Shown: piece after piece, positions 35,320 to 47,808 of the stretch
How positions within the stretch are numbered: position 1 is the stretch's first letter
How the letters are laid out: the number at the start of each line of letters is the position of its first letter
Origin: Phymorhynchus buccinoides
Lineage: Eukaryota; Mollusca; Gastropoda; Neogastropoda; Raphitomidae
Assembly (NCBI GenBank): GCA_017654935.2
Contig: CM065699.1
Span: 39,948,867 to 40,012,866 of the forward strand
Length of the DNA: 64,000 nt
Direction: 5' to 3'
Notes under the pieces: model-generated
Seen by the model: the letters and a program-made list of their open reading frames with translations, nothing else
What the model was told of the DNA's origin: nothing
Databases searched by the model: none
Translations under genes and position numbers: made by a program

Positions 35320-35984
35320 CAGAGCTTAATCTAGGATTTCTGAAAAAGGGGGGCAGTCCCCCCCCCCTCATATAAAAAAAAGGGGGGCACTCCCCCCTAT
35401 CCAACCCCACATCACATACATCAGAACCTCCCCCACCCTCGTACACATTGCATCCCCGTCTCAATCTTCGTCAGCCACGGCCACTTTTTCAACCAGTCAT
35501 TTTGGAGCCGACGTTCCTTTGCACTGCCACTGTTGTCATTCTTTTCCGACGTTTTAGATGTAGAAGCCTTTTCTTCGAGGTCTTCACACTCGCTTGGAAC
35601 AGGTTGGTTTTTTCTCACTTTGCCTCCGCGAAAATCAAAATCAAACAGGGTCCCTGCCCGCTTCATTTTGAAGAGCATTCAAGATGGCGGCCGAAACTCT
35701 CGCATCTTCCTGTCGGTAGAACGAGAACGACGCGATTGGTTGATTAACACTAACATTTTGTCAACAACCAATGAAATGTCGAGAAATCCTTCACTCCTGC
35801 TCGATACTTTGTTTGTCCAGACGACGGGTTTAGCAGACGACGAAGGTCTTCCTGCATCGATCGGTAAAAACTGCAGGCCGTTCTGCAAATGTGCGGGACT
35901 CGGCCCGCTCCCCGCGCTAATTATCGCGGGAAGGAACAAAATTTTGGGGGATTTTACCAATCCCGCGCTCTAGATTAAGCTCTG
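35320..35984 (-). mobile_element. hAT-like non-autonomous element with retained N-terminal ORF, copy 1
   Basis: Termini CAGAGCTTAATCTAG and CTAGATTAAGCTCTG are perfect inverted repeats, flanked by GTGTA and GTCTA (5-bp target, one mismatch). On the minus strand an ORF from 35678 reads MKRAGTLFDFDFRGGKVRK, then ..ASTSKTSEKN.., ending RLQNDWLKKWPWL. It aligns with the ORF of the 60703-61324 copy. The WLKK(W/F)PWL ending is reminiscent of the N-terminus of ZNF862-like, hAT-derived proteins. The downstream catalytic part is absent. Confidence 0.75.
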
Positions 35985-35989
35985 GTCTA

Positions 35990-37085
35990 ATGTGTCAACG
36001 ACTGAACATTTCCCTGGAAGTATTTCATTTTTACCCATCAAAAAGATTGGATAACAATGCTCATAGATGACCGAGACTAAACTATAGACGATTCTATTTT
36101 TTAAGATGATGCCTTATTTTTACGGATTTTACGGATAGCCGATTCAGACAATCTAAAAAATAATTCTTTTAAAATGATGAATCTGTTTTCTCAAGTGTTA
36201 GCTGAGACACTGTTGGTCCGGATAGAACGGTATTGTGTATATGCATTGTGCATCACTCGTAGACTAGCAAGTAGTATTGTAAACTGCGGTTTGCCTCATA
36301 GAGGTTGAAAAATGTGGCACCCCATGTGCCGAGGAAGCGCAATGTTTTGCGTGCGTGAGAGATGAAACGTACAAGCTCTCCTCAGTAATTTGTGAAAAGT
36401 GTTAGACGTCTAAGATTGTTTTCTTTCTAACTTCATCTTATGATATAGCAGCAAACCCCGGTGTTCAATACATTCTGTTGACAAGAGTTTATACGAAGCT
36501 AAAGAGAGCAGTTGCTACGATTGTGTAGTCCCTTCTTTCTTTCTTTTTTAATTACATGTGTGCATGTTTTATTTTAAAGCACTGTATTTTTTTTGCGCGC
36601 GTTTTTCTTGTTAAAATATTGCTTCTTTTCCCCCCACCACTGTAAATCGGTTCATTTGACCCTATCAGAATTAACAACAACAAAATAATAACCCAACAAA
36701 TACGATGCAAAAACACAACTTTTGTCATAACGCAAAAAAAAAAACACAGAGAGGAGTTGTGGGAAATGGGTTTTTTTCCCCCCCCAATGACTGACAAGAA
36801 GGGCTAGTATTCTCGAGTTGGATTTAACTGCTATATCTACATTAAGATCTCTCTTGTACTGCTGTGAAAACAAAAAAAATGTCACCTTTATTTCACTTGG
36901 AAATGTGTAAAAAAAAATAAAAAAATTTAAAATAAAGACCTGTGCTTACATTTTGATGCAGTTTTTTTTGTCTGTCTTTCTTCCGGTTGTGTTCTGTTAT
37001 ATGGTGCATGAGTGGACACATTCTGAATCAACACAACCCTATTATTGTTTTGTTTTTAAAGTGATAAAAGCCCAGTCACATTTTA
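35990..37085. other. Intergenic, nothing recognised
   Basis: AT-rich; an AATAAA-rich end at 36910-36945 could be a distal polyadenylation site for the SLC6 gene. No other feature seen. Confidence 0.5.
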
Positions 37086-37086
37086 T

Positions 37087-39013
37087 TACCGTACTATAGG
37101 GCGCACCCGATTATAAGGCGCACCCCCAACCCCCCAAATTTAACACCAAAATCAGATTTTATCAGTCACATTATAAGGCGCACCCCCAACCCCCCAAATT
37201 TAACACCAAAATCAGATTTTATCAGTCACATTATAAGGCGCAACACCCCCAACCCCCCAAATTTAACACCAAAATCAGATTTTATCAGTCACATTATAAG
37301 GCGCACCCCCAACCCCCCAAATTTAACACCAAAATCAGATTTTATCAGTCACATTATAAGGCGCACCCCCAACCCCCCAAATTTAACACCAAAATCAGAT
37401 TTTATCAGTCACATTATAAGGCGCACCCCCAACCCCCCAAATTTAACACCAAAATCAGATTTTATCAGTCACATTATAAGGCGCACCCCCAACCCCCCAA
37501 ATTTAACACCAAAATCAGATTTTATCAGTCACATTATAAGGCGCACCCCCAACCCCCCAAATTTAACACCAAAATCAGATTTTATCAGTCACATTATAAG
37601 GCGCACCCCCAACCCCCCAAATTTAACACAAAATTCAAAATCAGATTTTATCAGTCACATTATAAGGCGCACCACCAACCCCCCAAATTTAACACCAAAA
37701 TCAGATTTTATCAGTCACATTATAAGGCGCACCACCAACCCCCCAAATTTAACACCAAAATCAGATTTTATCAGTCACATTATAAGGCGCACCACCAACC
37801 CCCCAAATTTAACACCAAAATCAGATTTTATCAGTCACATTATAAGGCGCACCACCAACCCCCCAAATTTAACACCAAAATCAGATTTTATCAGTCACAT
37901 TATAAGGCGCACCAGGCCAACCCCCCCAAATTTAACACCAAAATCAGATTTTATCAGTCACATTATAAGGCGCACCACCAACCCCCCAAATTTAACACAA
38001 AAAATCAGATTTTATCAGTCACATTATAAGGCGCACCACCAACCCCCCAAATTTAACACAAAAAATTTCAGATTTTATCAGTCACATTATAAGGCGCACC
38101 ACCAACCCCCCAAATTTAACACAAAATCAGATTTTATCAGTCACATTATAAGGCGCACCCCCAACCCCCCAAATTTAACACCAAAATCAGATTTTATCAG
38201 TCACATTATAAGGCGCACCACCAACCCCCCAAATTTAACACAAAATTCAGATTTTATTACACGATTTTCTTAGTATTTTATCAGTCACATTATAAGGCGC
38301 ACCACCAACCCCCCAAATTTAACACAAAATTCAGATTTTATTACACGATTTTCTTAGTATTTTATCAGTCACATTATAAGGCGCACCCCCCAAATTTAAC
38401 ACAAAATTCAGATTTTATTACACGATTTTCTTAGTATTTTATCAGTCACATTATAAGGCGCACCACCAACCCCCCAAATTTAACACAAAATTCAGATTTT
38501 ATCAGTCACATTATAAGGCGCACCACCAACCCCCCAAATTTAACACAAAATTCAGATTTTATTACACGATTTTCTTAGTATTTTATCAGTCACATTATAA
38601 GGCGCACCCCCCAAATTTTACACAAAATTCAGATTTTTATTACATATTTTCTTAGTATTTTATCAGTCACATTATAAGGCGCACCAACCCCCAAAATTTA
38701 ACACCAAAATCAGATTTTTTATCAGTCACATTATAAGGCGCACCACCAACCCCCCAAATTTAACACAAAATTCAGATTTTATTACACGATTTTCTTAGTA
38801 TTTTATCAGTCACATTATAAGGCGCACCAACCCCCCAAATTTAACACCAAAATCAGATTTTATCAGTCACATTATAAGGCGCACCCCCCAAATTTAACAC
38901 AAAATTCAGATTTTATTACACGATTTTCTTAGTATTTTATCAGTCACATTATAAGGCGCACAGGGGTCTCAGTCTGGGAAAAAAGTATCGCCTTATAGTC
39001 CAAAAAATAGGGA
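37087..39013. repeat. 60-bp satellite expanded inside a MITE
   Basis: About 30 units of ATTATAAGGCGCACC, CCCAACCCCCCAAATTTAAC, ACCAAAATCAGATTTTATCA, exactly 60 bp from 37260 to 37620, with later variants containing TTACACGATTTTCTTAGTAT. The block is bounded by TACCGTACTATAGGGCGCAC on the left and CGCCTTATAGTCCAAAAAAT on the right, the inverted termini of a widespread 'TATAAGGCGCACC' MITE type. The satellite therefore seems to have grown within one element. Confidence 0.9.
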
Positions 39014-39629
39014 GATAATTTCATTGGAAATTCACGTTAAACGCATAATGACGTTCTACCCCATCTGGTATCGTGGGTGCGTCTGGGGCGGTTGATGCGG
39101 GTGGTGTGATGTGGGTTGGACTAGGCTGGCAGAACGACTGGCAGTTTGGTCTGGTTTGCATTTTGCTACCCGTGTTGGCTGACTGGGTCTCTCTCATGAT
39201 TTCGGTACGCGCTTGCATGTAAAGTAGCCTTTGGGTAAGAACGTCTTTTCTGTGGGTGTGAGTGCGTGTGCTTGCGTGTTTGTGCGCGTGCACACGCGTG
39301 AAGTATCAGATTTCACCTTGCCAAAGAAAGGCACAAGTCTACTAAATAAAATGACACACACAGTTGGTGTGCTTACTCGTCACTTTAGATACCCTTAGTA
39401 AAGTACCCAAAACGGACTTTCCGAATTTTTTTAGCGGCCATTTTGTTGATGTAGGAATACAGCTGTTGCTAAGTGACTCAATGAAATTCACTCAAATAAA
39501 ACCCAAATGGCTACGAGACACGGTCTAAGGGAAGCAAGAATGCATGTACTTTCAACAGTAAGCTCCCTTCAATAACGTTATTTGTGTGCGTTACAAAAAA
39601 TCTGGAATTCAGAGGGCAGTTGTCTGCCG

Positions 39630-39985
39630 TCATGACTTTTTCTTCTTCTTCCGATTGGGGATGTTTATCCTGCCCCACGCCCAAAGTCTTCGTTTAGACT
39701 GCTATTGGCGCACAGGATGCATGCTTTGTGAGTTCGTGTCATCCATTCTACCGGCACACGCGGCCTACTCGTACCGAATAGTGGAATGGGCTTTAACGTG
39801 CGCGCAAGATCTTGTGCGTGCGTTCGCACACGGGACCTCGGTTTTAGGTCTCATCCGAAGGACCAGGAAATAGGAGTAAAGTATCTTTCCCAAGGATACA
39901 ACACACAGTGACACAGCGCACTCGCAAACCCGTTGGATTACGAGCGGCGACTCTAACCAACCGGCCACAGCGCCTGCCAACAGAG
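39630..39985 (-). mobile_element. tRNA-derived SINE, minus strand, copy 1
   Basis: The minus-strand head GCGCTGTGGCCGGTTGGTTA is an A-box-like tRNA start. The body shares CATGCTTTGTGAGTTCGTGT and GGCCTACTCGTACCGAATAG (plus reading) with 54290-54715. It ends in an (AAG)n tail at the plus-strand TTCTTCTTC at 39641. Confidence 0.75.
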
Positions 39986-39989
39986 ACTC

Positions 39990-41275
39990 ACAGTGACGGC
40001 AGACATGTCACATCTGCCGTCATGACTCCAACGAATTAAAACTCAAGACATCAAAAGAGTAAGAATAAAGTCCACACTGAAGTACAGTAAAGTTTCTAAA
40101 ACCATTTAATGAGCTAAAAGAGGCTAAAATGACAAAACAAAACCAGCAAAAAAAGTAAAAGCGTACAAAGATCATGCAGCAAATCGCAGAACAAAGCAAA
40201 AACTATGCGCCCCAAAAAGGTATCTGATCTAAAAATTGATCTCGGTAAAATATCACGATGTACTTTTCATGAATATAACGCTGCGTCAAAGAGCGCTAGT
40301 AAAAAACCCACCACATATCCGTTAAAAGCGTTGCACATGTTTTACAGGGTTTTAATTAATGTCATAATGATGCGTTGAGCTTTCTGTACCATACCTAAAA
40401 CGGGTCTGGCTTATAGGCTTTGATTTGTTGCTAAAATTACATTTAAAAAAAAATTCTTCCAGTGTACTCTCTCTTCCTATTGGCCACTGCAACTAGGGTT
40501 ATTAACGCCCTTGACAGCGAGAGTTAAGCCCTTGCTGGGCAGTACTGAAAAGGGCATTCACTCTTACAAAAGGCAGTTGTTGCAGTTGACCTCAACTAGG
40601 GTCATTGGCGAGAGATAAGCCCTTGCTGGTCAGCACCGAAAAGGGCATTCACTCTTACAAAAGCCAGTTGTTGCAGTGGCCTCAACTAGGGTTATTGGCG
40701 AGAGTTATATATGCCCTTGCTGGTCAGTACCCGAGCATCTACCAAGGGCATTCACTCTTGCAAAAGGCAGTCATTGCAGAGGGTAATACACATGCACGCA
40801 CACACATAAATAAATAATGCTGAGATTCTTTAGTTACCGCTTAATATTTTATATAAAATTTCAATTTCATCATGGCACTTGAAAGCAGAAGAGAGGGCTG
40901 AAAGGAGAAACTCACAGAAAAGTGGAGAAATTTAAAAAAACAAAAACAAAACAATACTGGACGTAATGTGAGTATATTGAAAACATTGCATAAAATAATG
41001 GATTTTGTTTTGCTAGGCATCAAAATGTTTGCTATATATATATATTTAAAAAAAAAATAATAATCTGCATAACTTTAAGATCAATCCATCTTATTATGAC
41101 TGCTTAAGGCCGTTCTGTGTTTGACAACACTTCCAACTAGTTTTGCATCTGAACCGCACCAACACATGTTGGGGAACATGTTCTGCGGGGTTGGTACACA
41201 GGTATTTGGTTTTCAAGCTGTGGTTTGGGAACCTCTGTGTTCCTTCGTTTTGATTGGTCAAACTCTTTCGCGTTG
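39990..41275. repeat. Intergenic with a three-fold ~100-bp tandem duplication
   Basis: AGAG(T/A)TAAGCCCTTGCTGG and AAAGGGCATTCACTCTTACA recur at about 40521, 40611 and 40700. The rest is AT-rich with no gene seen. Confidence 0.6.
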
Positions 41276-41281
41276 AAGATT

Positions 41282-41428
41282 CCTGGGACGGTATTCATGT
41301 CGAGATAGCATGATGCTAACTTAGAAGCTCTTCCAATGTCCTATAGGATTTAATAGGACTTTTGGAAGAGCTTCTAAGTTAGCATCATGCTAAGTCTCAT
41401 GCTATCTCGACATGAATACCGTCCCTGG
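41282..41428. mobile_element. Long-hairpin MITE, family D copy 1
   Basis: A near-perfect palindrome: GACGGTATTCATGTCGAGAT at the left, its complement at the right, arms of about 65 bp around CCTATAGGATTTAATAGGAC. Two more copies are at 41568-41714 and 46587-46741. Confidence 0.92.
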
Positions 41429-41567
41429 TCATTAACCGGCACGGTTAAGAGCCACAACCTGTGTTTGCCCACATTGCTGTTTCCAAACTAGTTGTCCAAC
41501 ACTCTATTCGTATACAAAACCTAATCCACCGAACATGTTTACCAACCAGAACTACGTCTGGGCCTGT

Positions 41568-41714
41568 ATTCACGTTGAGATGACATGAGACTTAGCATCA
41601 TGCTAACTTAGAAGCTCTTCCAAAAGTCCTATTAAATCCTATAGGACATTGGAAGAGCTTCTAAGTTAGCATCATGCTAAGTCTCATGCTATCTCAACGT
41701 GAATACAGGCCCAG
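41568..41714. mobile_element. Long-hairpin MITE, family D copy 2
   Basis: Arms begin CTGGGCCTGTATTCACGTTG and return as the complement. The loop region is in inverted orientation relative to copy 1. Confidence 0.92.
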
Positions 41715-42124
41715 GTTAAGAACAGGCTTTAGCTAACAAGAAGCGAGTGGGGCAAGCATGGGCTTACAACAAAGGATAATCCTCACTTAGGTAACAAGCA
41801 TTATAGGAATGAAAATCTGCTTGACGTCCTCCGGTCTCGAACAGACACATATGGGACAGTAGTAAATATAAAGATGGTGGGAACGATCCTGGAGGCAATG
41901 GCCGGAGGCAGTGCAGCACCAGGAAAGTCCAGAATTTTTAACAATATAGATAATAATTACTCCAAGATAAAGATACAAGCATTATATTCATTGCTAAGCT
42001 TATAAATAACACGGGGTCTATCCTGGTATTGCAGTACCTACAGGGTCGACCCCACCATCTGTACATTTATAAATGTCCCATATAATAATTATACCTGTAC
42101 CAGGTCGGAGATTTCCCAGGAGCA

Positions 42125-42612
42125 CCCATGTAATTTTGTGGACCAGTATCCTTGCCTCTGTCTGTATGTGTGTGTGTGTGCGTGTGCGTGGTGCTGGACC
42201 CAGAACAGAACCATAACTTTGTGGGCCAGTATCCTTGCCTCTGTCTGTGTGTGTGCGTGTGTGTGTGTGGTGCTGGACCCAGAACAGAACCATAACTTTG
42301 TGGGCCAGTATCCTTGCCTCTGTCTGTGTGTGTGTGTGTGTGTGCGTGTGCGTGCGTGTGTGTGGTGCTGGACCCAGTACAGAACCATAACTTTGTGGGC
42401 CAGTATCCTTGCCTCTGTCTGTGTGTGTGTGTGTGTGCGTGTGTGTGGTGCTGGACCCAGAACAGAACCATAACTTTGTGGGCCAGTATCCTTGCCTCTG
42501 TCTGTGTGTGTGTGTGTGTGTGCGTGTGCGTGCGTGTGTGTGCGTGCGCGCGTGTGTGTGGTGCTGGACCCAGAACAGAACCATAACTTTGTGGGCCAGT
42601 ATCCTTGCCTGT
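42125..42612. repeat. ~80-100 bp minisatellite with embedded (GT)n
   Basis: Six units of AACTTTGTGGGCCAGTATCC, TTGCCTCTGTCTGTGTGTG, a variable GT/GC run and GTGCTGGACCCAGAACAGAA. Length varies by the GT run. Open frames on both strands are artefacts. Confidence 0.95.
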
Positions 42613-43669
42613 GTGTGTATATCTTCTCAATTAGGCATAAAAAAGGGCCATTATTCAACAAGCGTACATTTGGGTCACTTGTTGAGTCCTCCTCATGAAC
42701 ACCTTAATTTGGAGGGGACACTTAAGACTTATGATGTTCACTTTCGTTCCTCCTCGCCCATATATCCAGCTTGAGCTTTTTTCTCAGCTGCCTCCGACAT
42801 TGCCTTCAGGGCTCTCTCTCTCTCGTCATCTTTTCGGATATTGAGAGCTGTTTCATGAGGTCGTAGGCACACTTGCCTACAAATCCACTCACTCCAACTT
42901 CTACGGCAAGGACTTTGATTGACACGGAGGTCAGATTTCCTCAGGCTTTTGGCAAGACTTGTCAGTCTGGTACATTACGTACTTCTTTCCGTTCAGCTTT
43001 CCCATGGCACAGTCAGTTCGATCAGGATCCTTTTTTTTTCTCTCATAAAATACTGAAAATTTTCATACAATATTGAATATTGTCATGAAATGACGAATCT
43101 TCTATTGTGTAGGATATGGAATACGCAAGAGTATTATTATCACGTCATAGTAAAACAAACAGCCTTGCTCTGCAATAGCAGATTTAATAAATAAATAATT
43201 GAAAAAGAAACAAAAAATTCTTTACCCAATCCATTCAATCAATGTGGAGATTGGCCCTAACATTCATATTTAAAACATTGCCAAAATGTAGCAATCTCAT
43301 TTCATAAATGAATTATTTGTATGCATAAAAGTAACAGGATTTCATTGTCCATAAATACATATCTCTAAACATCTCTTGTGGCAAGGTTTGGCATGCAACT
43401 AAAAAAAAAGAGAAGGCTATTCAAAACATTGTCAATATTAATTTCAATTTTGAAAGAACAAATCTTCGTAAATACAATGCACACAGTGCATGAATTAAAA
43501 ACTAAAAAACTAAAACATTTTAAGCTCTGCGTAACATATGGCACAAGCTACAATCTAAACACGCATGATGCAAAACGATTTTCAAGAAAAGCTACGACAT
43601 TAATAAAAAAAGAAATTTGGGATGCAACAAACTGTTTTCCGAAACGATATGACATATTGTCGGTGAAAT

Positions 43670-43840
43670 TAAAAAACCTCGTATCTCAATTTTGGTAGTT
43701 TTGAGAAAAAGGAAAAAAATTGTTTTAAGAATTAGCCGCGTTGACCACAATTGATTAACTATGATGAATATGTTGTTCAAGACATTGCGAGTTTAGTCCT
43801 GCATTTTGTTAAAATTATTTTTTTAGACTTGAAAAGAACG
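43670..43840. repeat. Inverted copy of the 12.8-12.96 kb repeat
   Basis: CGGTGAAATTAAAAAACCTC, TGACCACAATTGATTAACTA, GTTCAAGACATTGCGAG are reverse complements of 12830-12960. Confidence 0.7.
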
Positions 43841-43849
43841 AGCAGGCAG

Positions 43850-44640
43850 AGCGTTCCCAAAAATTTTTTCCAGCACAAACATCTTTCAGGCATCAAAGAA
43901 TGAGATTTTTTTCAGCCGAGAAAAATCCTTCCACCCGGATTTTCACCTAACGTCCGATGTTTTCTTGACGGCGAGGGGGGGAAGGTGCACAACGTTCCCA
44001 CAAACAATTTTTCAACCACCTTTTCACCTACCTCACGTCACAAGTTTTGTTCAGCGAGGAGGGGGGATAATCTATTCCGAAAATTTGGTCGGCACAAATA
44101 GCCTTCCACCCACATTTTCAGCTAACATCGCTACTTTTGTTGAGCGGGAGGTACTCATTTCGCCTTCCTTCGCACAATTGAAGCGAGTGAGCTAAAGCGA
44201 CTTCCGGTTAACCGGTTTGAGAATCGCCAAATAGAGACTTGTAGATATAAGAATACGGCAAGATCGGGCCTTTACGCGGAATTTATTTTTTCCCGCAGGA
44301 GTTTTGAACAATTTCCGCGGATTTTCCGCGAAACGCGGAATTCTTTCATGCCTGCTCATTTATCCCAGATGGAAAGTCGTTAGAGATACGAGCTTTTGGT
44401 GGAAGGTGGCGTGAAAAATTAGAAAGCCGACTATGTATCTAACTAAAAAATTAAAAAAATCGAGATGCAAGGTTTTTGAATTTCACAGACAATATTATAG
44501 TACATATAAACACGCAATGCTGTAAATTATTACACAATATTACACTACAGGTATATCAATCTGGCAAGCCAAAGCTTTGTCATGAAACGCAAGAAGACAA
44601 TATCATACATTTCTGATCTAAAATATTAACATTGTCATGT
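43850..44640. other. Intergenic with weak internal repeats
   Basis: CCACCCGGATTTTCACCTAA-like phrases recur with decay at 43931, 44016 and 44107; (A/G)GCGAGGGGGG runs nearby. No gene seen. Confidence 0.45.
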
Positions 44641-44862
44641 TTAATACATTGACGGCGGGCCGTGTTTGGAGTCGCGGCCCTTGAACATCACCCACTGCCG
44701 GGCTGCGTTTAAAGTCGCCCAACGGTATAAGGTAGAAAACTCATGCAAAACTCTTGACCACAGTTTTCCTTACTTTCGCGAGTAGTTTCCCTTTAAGCAC
44801 ACTTCTGTTATCTTGCATTTCTTTGTGTTCAATCGCCGATTTGACGCCAATTACAAACGAAA

Positions 44863-45024
44863 ATGCCAAACCATCATGGTCTAAAGAGAGAGGAGATTCT
44901 CCACCTTCTGGATTTGGATGAACCTGATGATAACAATCCAAAATACTCGTTTTCTGACTCAGAAAGTGATGAAAGTAGCGAGGAGGAGCATGAAAACGAA
45001 GCTAGTGTGTCAGTGCTCTACTAG
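44863..45024 (+). pseudogene. Possible piggyBac-type transposase N-terminus, truncated
   Basis: A 53-codon ORF: MPNHHGLKREEILHLLDLDE, then an acidic stretch ..SDSESDESSEEEHENE.., and a stop. A following frame has GRGRGGGRG. An acidic Ser/Asp/Glu N-terminus after a short helix is common in piggyBac-derived proteins, and TTAA occurs near both sides (44644 and about 45317). No catalytic DDD region is present. Identification is weak; it could be an unrelated acidic fragment. Confidence 0.3.
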
Positions 45025-45319
45025 TACAAGTCAAGAGACTGAGTGTTGGTCGTGGTAGGGGTGGCGGCAGGGGGTGTCGTTTTCCCCCGTTTTTCAAGTC
45101 GGCATGTAAAAAGCGTTATTCCTATCAACTTAAAAAATACACAGACGAATTCAGCAGCATTTTTTCAGTAAGTATACAAAATCTGGTTGCAAAAGGACAT
45201 CATTCAGATTCGTAAGACGTGTTTGTTTACAACCACCCAATTTCTATGAAGAGTGCCGCGGCAGGCTGGGGCCTGCACGGAGAATAGGCCGAGGCAGCGT
45301 GAGCCACAATAGTGTTAAG

Positions 45320-46260
45320 AGTACATTTTTGTTCCCTCCCGAGTGAAATCGTGATGTTTCACTGAACATATGAAATCAAACATTGCAATTTAGTATAAAA
45401 TCATATACAGTGGAGTACTCTTAACACAAAGCTGAATAACATGAAATATTGATATGTTTCAATGGATGAAACCCCTCTTTACGATTACTTAATGCTTGAC
45501 ACAAAATACTGGTTAACACACACACAAATCTTTTGTTCCCTGAATTTTGTGTTTAAGTGTGCTACACTGTAGTTCTTTTGCTTCATGTCAGTTTGTATAT
45601 ATATGCCCTTATGGTTTTTAAGACAACACCAGGTCAGATGAATCTGGCTTCGTCAGCTTGGCTTCCGTCATAATTCTGAACGTTGGCTGGGTCAAAATTC
45701 TAAACAGTCAAACATATTTGATTTGGGGGCTTTGCACCGAAGAAGAGACATGGTCTCGAAATATTTACATTTTAAATAAATGCTTTAACAATTGTTTCCA
45801 TTTGTTGTGTTTTCTTTGATTTTAGTGCCAGTCAAACATATATATAATATATATATATTGATTTTTAACAAAATAATTAATGTATAAATGTATACATGAT
45901 ATATACAGGGGGAAAAAATCTGTATTTTTCTCGAATTGATATGCTAAGTGAGCATTATTCTCTGATGTGCTGATACATTTTCATAAAACACATTGAGCAA
46001 AGCTCATTGTACATATTATGCAACTTGCTACGAAACACAAGCACAATGAGACTGAAACTTTACCAGCATCAGTCAGATCTTTTCATCACCCTAAATACTA
46101 ATATCATGCCTTTTTTGCTACAAAACAAGCACACTGATGTGACAGAAACTTTACAAACATCAGTCAGATCTTTATCATCACCCTAAATACTAATATCATG
46201 CCCCGAAACAAACCTTGCTACAAATCACAAGCACACACACACACAACCATTAATGGGGCT
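45320..46260. other. Intergenic, AT-rich
   Basis: TATATATA runs at about 45835-45860; a duplicated CAGTCAGATCTTT(T)CATCACC-type block at about 46070 and 46160. Nothing coding. Confidence 0.5.
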
Positions 46261-46540
46261 ATATACTACTTCCCAGAGACGATCATTTTAGGACTGGACT
46301 GACCATGCCACCTAGTGACGAGTCAGGGGGCAGAGAATGTTCTGTGGCTATATACTACTACTACTTCATGACAGGCAAGGGCGATAATCTTATGCAGATG
46401 GCGCACGCATCTCAGTGCATGACAGGGGCGGAGAATTTTCTGTGGCTCCATACTACTACTACTACTTCTTGACAGGCAAGGGCGATAATCTTATGCAGAT
46501 GGCGGTGCACGAGACAGGGGGCAGAGAATAGTCAGTATAA
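46260..46540. repeat. Three-fold duplication with ACTACTACT runs
   Basis: GACAGGCAAGGGCGATAATC, TTATGCAGATGGCG and GGGGGCAGAGAAT phrases recur about every 100-120 bp. Confidence 0.75.
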
Positions 46541-46586
46541 AAGCCTCATTAAACTCAAGTTTATAAATAGCCTTCTTTTGCCAACC

Positions 46587-46741
46587 AGGGACGGTATTCA
46601 CGTTGAGATAGCATGAGACTTAGCATGATGCTAACTTAGAAGCTCTTCCAATGTCCTATAGGATTTAATAGGACTTTTGGAAGAGCTTCTAAGTTAGCAT
46701 CATGCTAAGTCTCATGCTATCTCGACATGAATACTGTCCCA
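46587..46741. mobile_element. Long-hairpin MITE, family D copy 3
   Basis: GGGACGGTATTCACGTTGAG at the left and its near complement at the right; same loop as copy 1. Confidence 0.92.
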
Positions 46742-47018
46742 GAACTCTGTCGGAAAATAACCATTAAAGCTGTAGGGGTTCTAAACAGCCTTCTTGCACT
46801 ACCCACCACTTGCTCAGTCGTCATGAATTTTCAGAAAGGCTGCAGACAGGCGGGTTTCCTAAAAAGCCAGGCAAACGTAAAGTTAAAGCCCCTAGTTCCA
46901 CTGTTCCACCTCCATTCAGTTCACCCTTGTACTTGCTCCACCCCCCACCCCCACCCCTCGTTTATCAAGGCTGTTCTGTCAACCACCACCATCTCACCTT
47001 TCTTTCACAGGGGCTTAA

Positions 47019-47506
47019 CTCACTCTATGCTGGCCAGTTGCTTCCCCTTGCAAATGTTCTATACTGGCCGATTTGCATAGGTTACCAAAAAATTATTTTC
47101 TAAATAATGGTAACAGATACAAACGTGAAATTTTGGCAATATGTACACAATATACAGGACTAACACCTGCAACAGTTTCAAAGCATCCACTTGATTAGTT
47201 TTGATTTGTGATATTTTAAAATAAATGCATGTTTTGTCAAGCCAAGCATACTCATAGAGCAATAACATAAGGCTACCCCCCTCATTTACATACTAAGGTC
47301 CCGAAATAGAGCCTACAACCAGCCAGTCAGTGTGGTGGCATGAATGAAACGTAGTAGTAGTAGCCCTCTGAGCCACTTTGAAGCACGCATGACTGTTAAC
47401 CTATGAACTATGAATTTTTAAAGTTCACATGCGATATCCCGTTACCTTAGTAACGAGGCGTTGTGCGCATGCCCTGCGACAAGAGCGCAGGTTAGCATAG
47501 AAAGAG
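47019..47506. mobile_element. TTAA-targeting MITE, family C-related, in the PEPCK 3' array
   Basis: TTAA at 47015-47018 and 47507-47510. Left end CTCACTCTATGCTGGCCAGT; right end TAGCATAGAAAGAG. 488 bp, close to the 490 bp of family C. The array unit GGGGCTTAAACTTTAC serves as the empty site. Confidence 0.85.
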
Positions 47507-47808
47507 TTAACCTTTACTTTTGCCATTTTGCCAAACACCTTTCTTCTACTATACCAAGGTCCTCAGTTGTCCTGGGGGGAGTCTCATTATACAACATGCC
47601 TTATAGCTCGCAAAACTATCGTTCGTAAAAGACGGTATTTAGATCAGCCAAAGATGCGCAGGAACGCGAACAGAGGGCTTGAACTTTACGTTTACAAAAA
47701 CACCTTTCTTTCACTGCGGCTGGGACTTTACGTTTACCAAATGCCTTTCTTTCACTACTCTGAGGTCCAAGTTGTTGGGCATTGCAAGACTGTTCGAATG
47801 GGCCTTAA

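Noticed and set aside
37087..39013. CRISPR-like regular repeats
   Set aside because: Contiguous tandem units with no unique spacers, in a metazoan sequence, and bounded by MITE ends.
42018..42661. 190-codon open frames on both strands
   Set aside because: All frames stay open because the minisatellite and (GT)n units lack stops; no conserved composition.
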